The notes under the pieces were generated by a model. The model had not been told where the DNA came from and ran no database searches. It was given only the letters and a program-made list of their open reading frames with translations. From CAYMLL01 sp964390645 (GTDB lineage: Bacteria > Planctomycetota > UBA8108): a DNA stretch of 16,493 bases. The stretch is taken from contig CAYMLL010000166.1 in assembly GCA_964390645.1 (NCBI GenBank), positions 1 through 16,493 of the forward strand. Direction: 5' to 3'. Of this stretch, positions 1 through 8,101 are shown in pieces. How positions within the stretch are numbered: position 1 is the stretch's first letter; each line of letters opens with the position of its first letter. A program made the translations under genes and the position numbers.

Positions 1-2
1 AC

Positions 3-2486
3 GAGAAGAGGCCGAAGCAATATCGCGAGTTCATGGACAATCGCCAGTGGCACTATGACCTGTCCCGCCGCTGGGATGGCTCGTTCGGCATTCTCGGCGG
101 AGCGGGGTACGACTCGGAGAAATGGAAAGGTGGCTGGGGAACTGCCTATGCGCTGACCTACACGATCCCGCGCAAGACGCTGCGCATCACCGGCGCTCCT
201 CCGACGGAATTCTCGAGGCAATACCAGCTCCCTGAACAACCCTGGGGCACCGAGGCGGACAGTGCCTTCGTCTCGCTGGAGGCGGTACCTGACGCGACTG
301 GCAAGCGGCAGGACCTCACGGGCGAAACTCTGGCCAGGGACGCCAGCAAGCCCGTCTTGGTCCGTCTCCACGATTCAGGGAAAGTGAGCGACGACCTGCT
401 GCGGCAGTACATTCACCACCAGGATCACAACATCCGCTTTGTTGCCGCGAACAAGGTCCTGGGCATCCACAGCGGCTACATCGGCTGGCGCTCGCCAGGC
501 GGCAAGGTGCGTGAGGAACTCGTGCTGGAGTTCCTCCGCTCGGACGACCCGCGCGTACGCCGTGCCATGCTGGCGGCGATCGCCGAGATCCTGCGACGGG
601 AACGACGCACCGGCGTGCTCACCCGGGAGATCTTCGACCTTGCGGTAGAGGCGGTGAAAGCCCCGGACGAATCGTGGTGGGTCAAGGATGCCGCCCTGCA
701 TGTGATCGGCGCTGCCCCCACCGACTGGGTCGAGCCGCACGTCGATCTCCTGCTCCCGTACCTCGAGCACGAGGACTGGTGGCTACAGAACGCGACGTTG
801 ACGGCGCTGACCCCGGTGGTGGCAGATGAGCGTTGCTACAGGAAGGTGCTCCCACCGATCGGTGAGCTGGTCAGGACGAACCAGCGCTCGGCGCTCACCT
901 TGGGCTTGATGGGGAGTATCCGCGCCAGGATCAAGGAAGGCGGCCTCGCGGTGCACGAGCTCGCCGCGGCCACGCTTCGAGAGACGTATACAGGCTACGC
1001 CGGCGTGAAGGTCGCTCCCGGCGGACAGGACATCTCCTCGACGTACGATGCGCATCTCGATTTCATCGCTGCTTCCCTGGCCGATGTGCCGGGCGGGCTG
1101 GACGTTCTCTACGAGGTCGCGCGGGAGCGTTATCCTCAACAGATTCTGCCACACAAGGAGTTCTTCCTGAGCGCCGACCCCGGTCAGTTCGGCCCCAAGC
1201 TGAAGAAGGCGATCTCTCCGATCATCACGGACGAGCTCATCCCCGAGTTCGTCGGAAGGAACCGCGAGGCCTTGCAGAAGCTTGCCGCCGCCGAGGTGCA
1301 GTCAGGCTATCCCGGTGGCAAGTCCGACAGGATCGCGCAGCTGGCGGCTCTCTACGCCCGAGCCGGCGACCGCGATTACGCCTGGCGCATGTTTGCCGAT
1401 CTGCGCGACGCCGAGTGGTCGTACCACTCGTTCGACCCGATTGCCGCCGAGCAGGTCCCGTGGGACCAGCTCATCACACGCTACCGCGAAGTGACATTAC
1501 CCGAGGGCATGGAGCGCTGGTTCGCCAGCGACTTCGATCCCGCCAGGGCCGGTTGGAAGAAGGGTAGAAGCCCCTTCGGCCACTACATGGGCAAGCTGCC
1601 TACACGTCCGGTCCATAAATGCGGTGATCGTTGCACCGGCCCAGGCTGCTACGGCGGAACGAAAGTGAGCTCCTTCTGGGAGAAGGAAGTCCTGCTGATG
1701 CGCGGAACGTTCGAACTCCCCCCGCTGAGGAGAGGCCACCGATACCGATTGCGCGTCCATGACGGCAACCACGTCGGCTCCGGCGGCGGGCACATCATCT
1801 ACCTCAACGGCAGGCCGTTGGTCGAGGCGAAGACTTGCAATAGTCGAGGCTCGGGCGGACAACCCAAGGGCGCCTTCATCACGAGGGGGTTCCTCGACGA
1901 GCTCCGGGGTGGCAAGGTCACGATCGCCGTGAAGACTTTCCTGAGGTTCAACTCCAAGTACAAGGTGAAGCCGACCGTGCGAGAGCCACAGGGGAAGATC
2001 AGCCTGCATCTGGAGGAAATGAGGCTGCCGCCGATGGGCGATGACCTGGTCCTGAAGTCGGCGACCGTCGTGCCGATGTTGACGTCCGAGTGGCAGGCCC
2101 AGCAGCACTCCGACAACCGGGAGCCGCAGAGCGGTAACGACAAGTTCGTCTTCGACGGGAACTTCATCGCCAACCCGGAGCTCCTCGGTGAGTGGACGAC
2201 CATCGGCCAGGTCCCGTCGATCGACGAGTTCACGCCCGGGAAGAAGAAGATCCGGCGAGCTCGGTTCGGCAGGAGGATTTTCAAGGACGGCGGGAGGACG
2301 GATAGCGTGACCTGGATCTGGTCTGGCGACACGCTGATGGATCTGTCCGGCTACGAGGCGCTGAAGATGCAGCTCCGGAAGATCAGTGGCGAGGAGTACC
2401 TCTTTATCGAAGTCGGCGGTTTCGGGACGAAGAACCCTGCCGGATGGCAGTCACCGTGGTATGTGCTGATGAGACGGACGAAGTAG
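3..2486 (+). CDS. DUF6288-like exported protein, 5' end missing
   Basis: The frame is open to the left edge, so the true start lies outside; the first ATG at 33 is internal. Numbering below takes that Met as residue 1. Residues 7-57 carry the pattern I associate with DUF6288 proteins (HYDLSRRWDGSFGILGG, then GWGTAYALTYTIPRKTL and RITGAP). Residues about 110-270 are HEAT-like helical repeats. Residues 487-668 form a module also present at the C-terminus of the next gene: LPEGMERW, an Arg/Gly loop with several Cys (KCGDRCTGPGCYGG), WEKEVLLMRGTFELPPL, an Asn-Gly turn, then LRGGKVTIAVKTFLRFN. Residues about 715-815 look like a small beta-barrel domain (LLGEWTTIGQV to WYVLMRR) of the kind attached to planctomycete secreted or BlaR1-like proteins. 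Function is unknown. The gene ends 42 bp before the SASA gene, so co-transcription and an extracytoplasmic role in glycan metabolism are likely. The coding call is firm; the family name is recognition by eye. Confidence 0.85.
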   Translation, partial: EKRPKQYREFMDNRQWHYDLSRRWDGSFGILGGAGYDSEKWKGGWGTAYALTYTIPRKTLRITGAPPTEFSRQYQLPEQPWGTEADSAFVSLEAVPDATGKRQDLTGETLARDASKPVLVRLHDSGKVSDDLLRQYIHHQDHNIRFVAANKVLGIHSGYIGWRSPGGKVREELVLEFLRSDDPRVRRAMLAAIAEILRRERRTGVLTREIFDLAVEAVKAPDESWWVKDAALHVIGAAPTDWVEPHVDLLLPYLEHEDWWLQNATLTALTPVVADERCYRKVLPPIGELVRTNQRSALTLGLMGSIRARIKEGGLAVHELAAATLRETYTGYAGVKVAPGGQDISSTYDAHLDFIAASLADVPGGLDVLYEVARERYPQQILPHKEFFLSADPGQFGPKLKKAISPIITDELIPEFVGRNREALQKLAAAEVQSGYPGGKSDRIAQLAALYARAGDRDYAWRMFADLRDAEWSYHSFDPIAAEQVPWDQLITRYREVTLPEGMERWFASDFDPARAGWKKGRSPFGHYMGKLPTRPVHKCGDRCTGPGCYGGTKVSSFWEKEVLLMRGTFELPPLRRGHRYRLRVHDGNHVGSGGGHIIYLNGRPLVEAKTCNSRGSGGQPKGAFITRGFLDELRGGKVTIAVKTFLRFNSKYKVKPTVREPQGKISLHLEEMRLPPMGDDLVLKSATVVPMLTSEWQAQQHSDNREPQSGNDKFVFDGNFIANPELLGEWTTIGQVPSIDEFTPGKKKIRRARFGRRIFKDGGRTDSVTWIWSGDTLMDLSGYEALKMQLRKISGEEYLFIEVGGFGTKNPAGWQSPWYVLMRRTK

Positions 2487-2528
2487 CCGCTCTCGCCTTT
2501 TTCAGGCAAGCCAGATCGGATTAGCAAG

Positions 2529-4604
2529 ATGCTGAAGAATCGTTCGTGCGTCATCGCCCTCTCGCCGATATTCGTCATGCTGGCCGTGTCATCCCTTCGC
2601 GTCAGCGCAGCGGACGTTCCGGCGCAGCTACCCGATCCCGACGGCAAGCGGGGCGATGCCACCCGGCCGGTCAAGGTTTACATTCTCGCCGGCCAGTCCA
2701 ACATGGTCGGCATGGGCGACCTCCGCGGGGCGCGAAACGTCTACACCGGGGTCTACCTCAGCTCCGATCCCGCCGTCTCCGGGGGGCCGTTTCAAATTTA
2801 CCGCGTCGGCAACTTCAAGGTCTCGAAGCTCGCGGTCTTTCTGCCGGACGGCACACCGACCGACAAGCCCATCGCGAAAGGACAGCTCGAGGTCCCGCAA
2901 CGAGGGGTCTATCAGCTGCACTGCGGTTCCGGTGAGAGCTCCCACAGCGTGATGGAGCTCGACGGAAAGGAGGTCTACCGCCGCGAATCGGGTGCCAGGC
3001 CGGTCAAGCAGGAGGTGACCCTCGAGCCCGGTAGACGTTACGCGTTCGAGATTCTCGGCTTCAAGGGCCCGCCGCCGAGGTTCTGGCTCGAGAAGACCGA
3101 CCTGCTCGGGAATGGCGATCTCGAAGCAGTCGCCAAACGCGAGGGGCAGTTTCCATGGCTTGTCGATGGCGACGGCAACTGGACGGTGCGCCAGGACGTC
3201 TACTTCCAGGAAGCCCGGCTTGCGAAGGGCGGCAAGGGTTCACCGCTGAGCGCCACCTCGAACGGCAAGTCCATCGGACCGGAGCTGGGCTTCGGCCACG
3301 TGCTCGGAACGCTCCACGACGAACAGGTCCTGTTGATCAAGACAGCTCAGGGCAATCGCTCACTCGGTTTCGACTTTCGCCCGCCGTCGAGCGGTCGAAC
3401 AGATCCCGACAACAGGTTCGAGTCAGCCGAGTACAAGCTGATGGTCGAGGGTGTACGCAAGACGCTCGACAACATCGCCAAGGTCGTTCCCGGCTACAAG
3501 GGGCAAGGCTACGAGATCGCCGGCTTCGCCTGGTTCCAGGGCCACAAGGACAGCGGCACGGAGGAGTCGATCGCGGAATACGAGCAGCACCTCGTCAACC
3601 TGATCAACGACGTCCGCAAGGAGTTCAAGGCGCCGAAGCTGCCCGTCGTGGTCGCGACCGTCGGATTCGGCGGCCACAACATGGCGGACAAGTTCGTGAG
3701 AATTCTCGAGGCGCAGATGGCGGTCGGTGATGCGAAGGCGCATCCCGAGTTCGCCGGCACCGTGGCCTCGGTCGACATCCGAGACTTCTGGCGTGAGGTC
3801 GACGAGTCACCGAGGAGCCAGGACTATCACTACAACCGCAACGCCGAGACCTACATGCTGATCGGTGATGCCCTCGGTCGGGCGATGGTCGGACTCCTCG
3901 GCGGCAAGGCGAAGCCGCTTCCGCTGGCCCCCCGGCCGAAGCGTACTGCCGGCGAGAAGATCTCCGAGCTCTCGGAAGAGGAGAAGGCCGCCGCGACGAA
4001 GGCGCTGGCTCCGATCATCCTCGATGGCATCGCGGCGTCGTACGTCGCGAATCCGCGCTACCAGAAGTCTCTCCTGCAGGAGGGTAACGGCGAGCGACCG
4101 CAGCGCGCGAATCAGTTCCTTCGGGGCGCGATGTCCGGGCTGGTCAACTGCTACCGTGCCGCGGGAGTGGAGGACCACGACTGGCGTCCCTTCGGCCCCG
4201 ACCTCGACGACCCGCAGTGGGACTACTTCAGCTTCGACCCTCCCGAGACGCTGCCGAAAGAGAAGGGAAAGCGCTTCCGCAAGGTGACGTATCCCGAAGG
4301 TATGGAGGGCTGGGTCGAGCCCGAATTCGACCCGGCCAAGGCCGGTTGGAGGCGCGGTCTACAACCCTTCGGCCAGCTCGACGGCAAGCAGGCACCGCTT
4401 CGAGAGGGGTGCACGACCCTCATCTGCCGATGCGGCGAGATGCCGAGAACGCTGTGGGAAAAGGAAGTGCTGCTCGTCCGAGGCACGTTCGAGATCCCGC
4501 CGCTGAAAGAGGGTCATCGCTACCGGATCGTCGTCGGGGGGAGCGCGCACGTCAACTCCGGTGAGGGCTATGCGATCTGGATCAACGGCAAGCTCCTGGT
4601 TTAA
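2529..4604 (+). CDS. Sialate O-acetylesterase-like (SASA/SGNH) esterase, interrupted by in-frame TAA
   Basis: Probably a carbohydrate O-acetylesterase removing acetyl groups from a polysaccharide. Residues 1-28 are a Sec signal peptide (basic start, hydrophobic core, VSA|AD). The SGNH block I is LAGQSNMVG with nucleophile Ser57. WFQG at 335-338 matches the family's third block, and Asp432-Tyr-His434 near GDALGRAM supplies the usual Asp/His pair. An insertion at about 85-230 (including LEVPQRGVYQLHC and LEPGRRYAFEI) looks like a beta-sandwich subdomain. Residues 490-570 are a helical linker. From 586 the protein repeats the C-terminal module of the upstream gene (YPEGMEGW, then WEKEVLLVRGTFEIPPL and GHRYRI). 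Translation stops at TAA 4602-4604 in the middle of that module, yet the module continues in the same frame to 4811, giving a full length of 760 codons with the stop read through. The catalytic domain is complete, so a shortened enzyme could still work. No clear Shine-Dalgarno sequence precedes the start, and the gap from the upstream gene is 42 bp. Confidence 0.85.
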   Translation: MLKNRSCVIALSPIFVMLAVSSLRVSAADVPAQLPDPDGKRGDATRPVKVYILAGQSNMVGMGDLRGARNVYTGVYLSSDPAVSGGPFQIYRVGNFKVSKLAVFLPDGTPTDKPIAKGQLEVPQRGVYQLHCGSGESSHSVMELDGKEVYRRESGARPVKQEVTLEPGRRYAFEILGFKGPPPRFWLEKTDLLGNGDLEAVAKREGQFPWLVDGDGNWTVRQDVYFQEARLAKGGKGSPLSATSNGKSIGPELGFGHVLGTLHDEQVLLIKTAQGNRSLGFDFRPPSSGRTDPDNRFESAEYKLMVEGVRKTLDNIAKVVPGYKGQGYEIAGFAWFQGHKDSGTEESIAEYEQHLVNLINDVRKEFKAPKLPVVVATVGFGGHNMADKFVRILEAQMAVGDAKAHPEFAGTVASVDIRDFWREVDESPRSQDYHYNRNAETYMLIGDALGRAMVGLLGGKAKPLPLAPRPKRTAGEKISELSEEEKAAATKALAPIILDGIAASYVANPRYQKSLLQEGNGERPQRANQFLRGAMSGLVNCYRAAGVEDHDWRPFGPDLDDPQWDYFSFDPPETLPKEKGKRFRKVTYPEGMEGWVEPEFDPAKAGWRRGLQPFGQLDGKQAPLREGCTTLICRCGEMPRTLWEKEVLLVRGTFEIPPLKEGHRYRIVVGGSAHVNSGEGYAIWINGKLLV

Positions 4605-4811
4605 TCGGACGTAGGGGTGGCCGTGCGTCAAGGTGGACAGCCACGCGGTGCTCACATCTACGAGGACTTTCGCGGCGAGTTCCGGGGCGGCAAGGTGACG
4701 ATCGCCGCCACGAGCTTTCTGCGTTACAACCATCCGCGTCGCGGGTTGCAGCCGCCGCGCGGGCATCTCACTCTTCGGATCGAAGAGCAGGAATTGCCGC
4801 GGGTGAAGTAG
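4605..4811 (+). pseudogene. In-frame remainder of the SASA gene's C-terminal module after the premature stop
   Basis: This is the continuation of the SASA gene in the identical frame, ending at TAG 4809-4811. Its translation includes GGQPRGAHIYEDFRGEFRGG, then KVTIAATSFLRYNHPR and GHLTLRIEEQELP. These align without gaps to GGQPKGAFITRGFLDELRGG, KVTIAVKTFLRFN and GKISLHLEEMRLP in the upstream gene. Counting from the shared LV, both proteins have ten codons before GGQP, and the TAA falls on the codon that reads Glu (E) in the upstream copy. One base change, GAA to TAA, therefore explains the break. A GTG at 4617 could nominally start a separate ORF, but no ribosome binding site supports it and a 64-residue half-module alone makes little sense. 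Confidence 0.75.
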
Positions 4812-4830
4812 ACGTTGCGGCAGCGAGAAC

Positions 4831-4835
4831 GAGGA
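4831..4835 (+). promoter_or_regulatory. Ribosome binding site GAGGA for the ATG at 4844
   Basis: GAGGA lies eight bases before ATG 4844. It supports that ATG, which opens a signal-peptide frame, as the original start rather than the GTG at 4837 in the frame of the gene body. Confidence 0.5.
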
Positions 4836-4843
4836 CGTGGAAA

Positions 4844-5457
4844 ATGAAGGATGCCTGGGAATTTCTCGCCCTCGTTCTCGCGCTGCTGCCTTCCGCCGCG
4901 TCGGCGCCGATCTCGGGCAGGCGCCCGGTCTGATCGAGGACAACGAGGATCTCGCCGCCATGCTTCCGGGAAACGCGTACTACGACGCCAACGCCAGGCG
5001 GTACATCGTGGCCTGGAAGCGATGCCGGCGTGAGTACATCCCGCAGATGACAGCGACCCGGTCCGTTCCCGATGGCGTCGCCCGGGAGAGCGCCCCGACC
5101 CTGGCGAGCTCGGTGACCGGCGACGCTGCGCAAACCCATGACGTCCTGGTTCACTCCTTCACGTCGTCCCGCTTCAAGGGGATCATCTTCCTCGCGAGCC
5201 CCGAGATGTTCACGAACGACCGGGGTGCCGACCATGGACAACAGCTGTCAACCCTGGCCAGCTGCTGGAAGGACCGCTTCGGCGGCAAGGATCCGCACTT
5301 CTTCTTCACGATGCCGAGCCAGGAGATTACACCGAAGGTCAGCGCCGCGAAAGAGATCAAAGGCGAGAGCACACCGGTCACGGTCAGGCAGTGGCCGCTG
5401 AAGCACGCGGAGGCACCGAGGTTGATGGATCGGGCCGTCACCGAGGTCTACGAATGA
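4844..5457 (+). pseudogene. Small secreted protein gene with a frameshift after its signal peptide
   Basis: Family not recognised with confidence. From ATG 4844 the frame reads a clean Sec signal peptide (MKDAWEFLALVLALLPSAAS, then A) but hits TGA at 4931-4933. The body of the protein lies in another frame, open from 4837 to TGA 5455-5457. There it reads GLIEDNEDLAAMLPGNAYYD and on through SFTSSRFKGIIFLASPEMFT, a Trp-Lys-Asp-Arg-Phe-Gly-Gly-Lys segment, FFFTMPSQEITPKVSAAKEI and the end AVTEVYE. Joining PSAASA to DLGQAPGLIEDN near 4905-4915 gives a sensible 200-residue exported protein, so I infer a one- or two-base indel at the GC-rich CGGCGCCG. The body resembles segments seen beside planctomycete SASA-type esterases, but it has no GQSN motif, so catalytic activity is not claimed. 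It starts 32 bp after the SASA remainder and ends 91 bp before the sulfatase. If the GTG at 4837 or the ATG at 4960 were used instead, the protein would be cytoplasmic. Confidence 0.6.
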
Positions 5458-5530
5458 AGCTCGTCAACGAACGACGCTGCGGAGCTTGCGCGAGCGAGCC
5501 AGTCGGGGTCGCGTCACTCCGGAGAAAACG

Positions 5531-5536
5531 AGGAGG
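5531..5536 (+). promoter_or_regulatory. Ribosome binding site AGGAGG of the first sulfatase
   Basis: A full AGGAGG core lies twelve bases before ATG 5549. It decides this start over the in-frame ATG-type start at 5486, whose extra 21 residues are Arg-rich and would bury the signal peptide. Confidence 0.65.
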
Positions 5537-5548
5537 ACTTCGAACAAC

Positions 5549-7108
5549 ATGCGACTGACTTCGGCTCGGACTCTCACTCTCGCCCTGTCGTGCGTCTGCG
5601 GTGTCGCTGTGAGCGCGGACCGTCCGAACATCGTCTTCCTCTTTTCCGACGATCACGCCGTTCGAGCGATCTCGGCATACGGCGGGCCGCTCGCGAAGGT
5701 CGCTCCGACACCGAACATCGATCGACTCGCGAAGGAAGGTACTGTCTTCCTCAACTCCTTCTGCGCCAACTCGATCTGCGGGCCATCGCGCGCGACGATT
5801 CTCACGGGGAAGCACAGCCACAAGAACGGCTTCATGCGGAACACGGGCAAGGGGCTCGACCAGAGCCAGTGGACGGTCGCGAAGGCGCTGCAGGCCGGCG
5901 GCTACGCGACGGCCGTCATCGGCAAGTGGCACCTCAAGACGACGCCCGTCGGTTTCGATCACTGGGAGATTTTTCCCGGCCAGGGGAGCTACTACAACCC
6001 GGTGTTCATCCAGAAGGACGGCTCTCGCAAGCGGTTCGAGGGCTACGCGACGGACCTCACGACGGACAAGGCGCTCGCCTGGCTCGAGAAGCGCGACCGA
6101 TCCAGGCCGTTCTTGCTCATGTGCCAGCACAAGGCACCGCACCGCACGTTTGCTCCCGCTCTGCGACACCTCGGCGCGTTCGACGGCGTCGAGATTCCCG
6201 AGCCGGCAACGCTCTTCGACGACTACTCGAACCGCAGCGTGACCCTGTCGAAGAACGAGATGGAGATCGATCGACACTTCGACTGGGCTTACGACGCAAA
6301 GGTGCGCAAGGACGAGCGGGGTGATGTGAAGCTTCCCAGGCCGGATCGTTACGGTACGCCGGAGTACAACCGCATGACCGAAGCGCAAAAAAAGGCCTGG
6401 AACGCGCACTTCCGTCCACGCAATCAGGAGTTCCTTGCCGCGTTCAAGGCCGGCAAGCTCCCGCACGAGGATCTCGTGCGCTGGAAGTACCGCCGCTACA
6501 TGCGCAACTATCTCGGCACCGTCAAGGCTGTCGACGAGAGCGTCGGTCGCGTCCTCGACTTTCTCGACAAGCAAGGTCTCGCAAGGAACACCGTCGTCAT
6601 CTACTCCTCGGACCAGGGCTTCTACCTGGGCGAGCACGGCTGGTACGACAAGCGCTGGATGTTCGAGGAGTCGTTCCGGATGCCGTTCTTGATTCGCTGG
6701 CCCGGCGTCGTGATGGCCGGCTCGAGGCCGACGCAGCTCATCCAGAACATCGACTACGCGCCGACCTTTCTCCAGATCGCCGGTCTCGACGTGCTGGAGG
6801 AAGTGCAGGGGCGTTCTCTCGTCCCCTTGCTGAAGGGATCAGCCGTCGACTGGCGAAAGTCGCTCTACTACGCCTACTACGAGTTCGGCGAACACGCCGT
6901 GCCGCGACATTTCGGTGTCCGGACTGACCGCTACAAGCTCATTCGGTTTCCGAGGACGGACGAGTGGAACCTTTTCGATCTCGAGGTCGACCCCCACGAG
7001 CTTCGAAGCGTCCACGACGACCCGGAGTATCGGCAGATCCGTCAGCAGCTGACCACGGAGTACGCACGCCTGCGCGAGCAATACGACGCGCCGCCGGAGA
7101 GCCGGTAG
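5549..7108 (+). CDS. Exported type I sulfatase, canonical active site
   Basis: Hydrolyses a sulfate ester, most likely on a sugar of a polysaccharide, after export. The 519-residue product has a signal peptide at residues 1-23 (hydrophobic core, VSA|DRPN). The sulfatase fold starts at RPNIVFLFSDDH, with calcium-binding Asp34-Asp35. The formylglycine motif is Cys77-Gly-Pro-Ser-Arg81, followed by ATILTGKHS. Other active-site positions are present: GKWH at 125-128, KAPH with His198, SSDQG with Asp355-Gln356, GEHG at 361-364 and Lys368. The C-terminal part (from about 440, GVRTDRYKLIRFP, NLFDLEVDPHEL) matches the DUF4976-type tail. Length is normal for the S1 family. Activation needs a formylglycine-generating enzyme, not in this window. 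As the last gene of the left cluster, it fits removal of sulfate next to the esterase that removes acetate. The exact substrate cannot be read from the sequence. Confidence 0.93.
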   Translation: MRLTSARTLTLALSCVCGVAVSADRPNIVFLFSDDHAVRAISAYGGPLAKVAPTPNIDRLAKEGTVFLNSFCANSICGPSRATILTGKHSHKNGFMRNTGKGLDQSQWTVAKALQAGGYATAVIGKWHLKTTPVGFDHWEIFPGQGSYYNPVFIQKDGSRKRFEGYATDLTTDKALAWLEKRDRSRPFLLMCQHKAPHRTFAPALRHLGAFDGVEIPEPATLFDDYSNRSVTLSKNEMEIDRHFDWAYDAKVRKDERGDVKLPRPDRYGTPEYNRMTEAQKKAWNAHFRPRNQEFLAAFKAGKLPHEDLVRWKYRRYMRNYLGTVKAVDESVGRVLDFLDKQGLARNTVVIYSSDQGFYLGEHGWYDKRWMFEESFRMPFLIRWPGVVMAGSRPTQLIQNIDYAPTFLQIAGLDVLEEVQGRSLVPLLKGSAVDWRKSLYYAYYEFGEHAVPRHFGVRTDRYKLIRFPRTDEWNLFDLEVDPHELRSVHDDPEYRQIRQQLTTEYARLREQYDAPPESR

Positions 7109-8101
7109 CCGCGTGCCGACAAACGGCTTTGCGTGGGAGCGTTCGCTGGCCTGGGAATTCACCGTCCACTGCAGGCCGGGATCCGCCCGTCTGAGCGGCG
7201 AGAGTCCGGTTGACGCTCGCGGGGTTCTCCGTCAGAGCATCCTGGAGTTCTCGAACGAACCCCGGCAGCCTCTACGATACCTGCGGTTGGCGGCTTTCAG
7301 CTCATCGTTCACGCTCGAGCAGGAGCCTCCCTGGTTTGACGCGCGCTGCCAGACCAGGGACCTCGAACACCCGATCAGCCCACGAGAACCCCCACCTGGA
7401 CCGGTTCGAGATTGTCGATCGTCGGGCTGAACCGAACGCGGTCACGCAGGTCGATGCGCACGATGGGTGGTTCCGGTGACCTCCCCCCCGGAACGACACC
7501 ACTTCCTGATTCAGTCGCTGGTTGAATTCCAGTATCGAGATGCTCGCCAGTCGGCGCGAAGCGCTGACCGGTGGACGGCTCAGGATCGTCTCCGGCGCTG
7601 GGGGACGGCAGCTCAGTGAGCTGTGCGGTCGGACATGGGAGCGGTGTCGAGCGTGATCACTCTCGGCGAGGCACGACCAGTCCCGAGCGGTGGAACGTGG
7701 CACCCCGTTTGTCACGGCGAGCTCGATGTCACCGGTCTCCCGGGCGATTTCACGGGATCGATGATCGTAGCGGCGGCGGATTCTCCGGAATTCCATGCTC
7801 CGATGATCCGGACCGGTCGTTCAAGACCAGGCGCTTCGCGGAGTGTTCGAAGGCCAGCGTCGACGGCCAGGTTCCCCGGGTCACGCCGCTGCGGTAGGAT
7901 GACGATGTCCCGTGCGCTGGAGTCCGGGATGTCGTGACGCGGAGCGCCGAAGAGGCGCTGGCCGGAAGCACCGTCGGCTCCCTCCGTTTCTTACCGTGAC
8001 GTCTGAAGGCCGCGCTCGCCCTACCTCGGAAAGTCGACAGCGTCGAGCGTGGACTCCGCCGTATCTTAGTCTCCACACGACCCGTAGAGATCGCTTTCCC
8101 C
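7109..8101. other. 993-bp stretch without an intact gene
   Basis: No ORF here has convincing signal, coding bias and a start together. It contains the transposase remnant at 7613-7796 (minus) and, further along the minus strand, a short stretch ending at TGA 7375-7377 whose last 28 codons (VRIDLRDRVRF, then SPTIDNLEPVQVGVLVG) have strongly GC-rich third positions. That stretch may be another decayed fragment. An 8-bp inverted repeat (TCCCTGGT at 7327-7334, ACCAGGGA at 7352-7359) has no T-run. The stretch separates the left cluster from the lactonase gene and looks like a scar of insertion and decay. A promoter for 8102 is expected near its right end but none was clear. Confidence 0.6.
7613..7796 (-). 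pseudogene. Transposase N-terminal (helix-turn-helix) remnant, frameshifted
   Basis: Reading the minus strand from 7796 gives MEFRRIRRRYDHRSREIARE and then TGDIELAVTNGVPRSTARDW. This is the helix-turn-helix start I associate with integrase-type (DDE) transposases in planctomycetes, of the form RYDHR, TGD, GVPRSTARGW. About 45 codons in, the homologous reading moves to another frame (VITLDTAPMSDRTAH, from 7660) and stops at TGA 7613-7615. No catalytic DDE domain follows, and I found no terminal inverted repeats or target duplication. It is a dead fragment. Identification is by motif memory, not a search. Confidence 0.55.

Noticed and set aside
5438..6637. A 399-residue minus-strand ORF opposite the first sulfatase
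   Set aside because: It is a shadow of a high-GC coding region: the plus strand encodes a full sulfatase with all motifs, and the antisense product is Arg/Val/Glu-rich with no domain.
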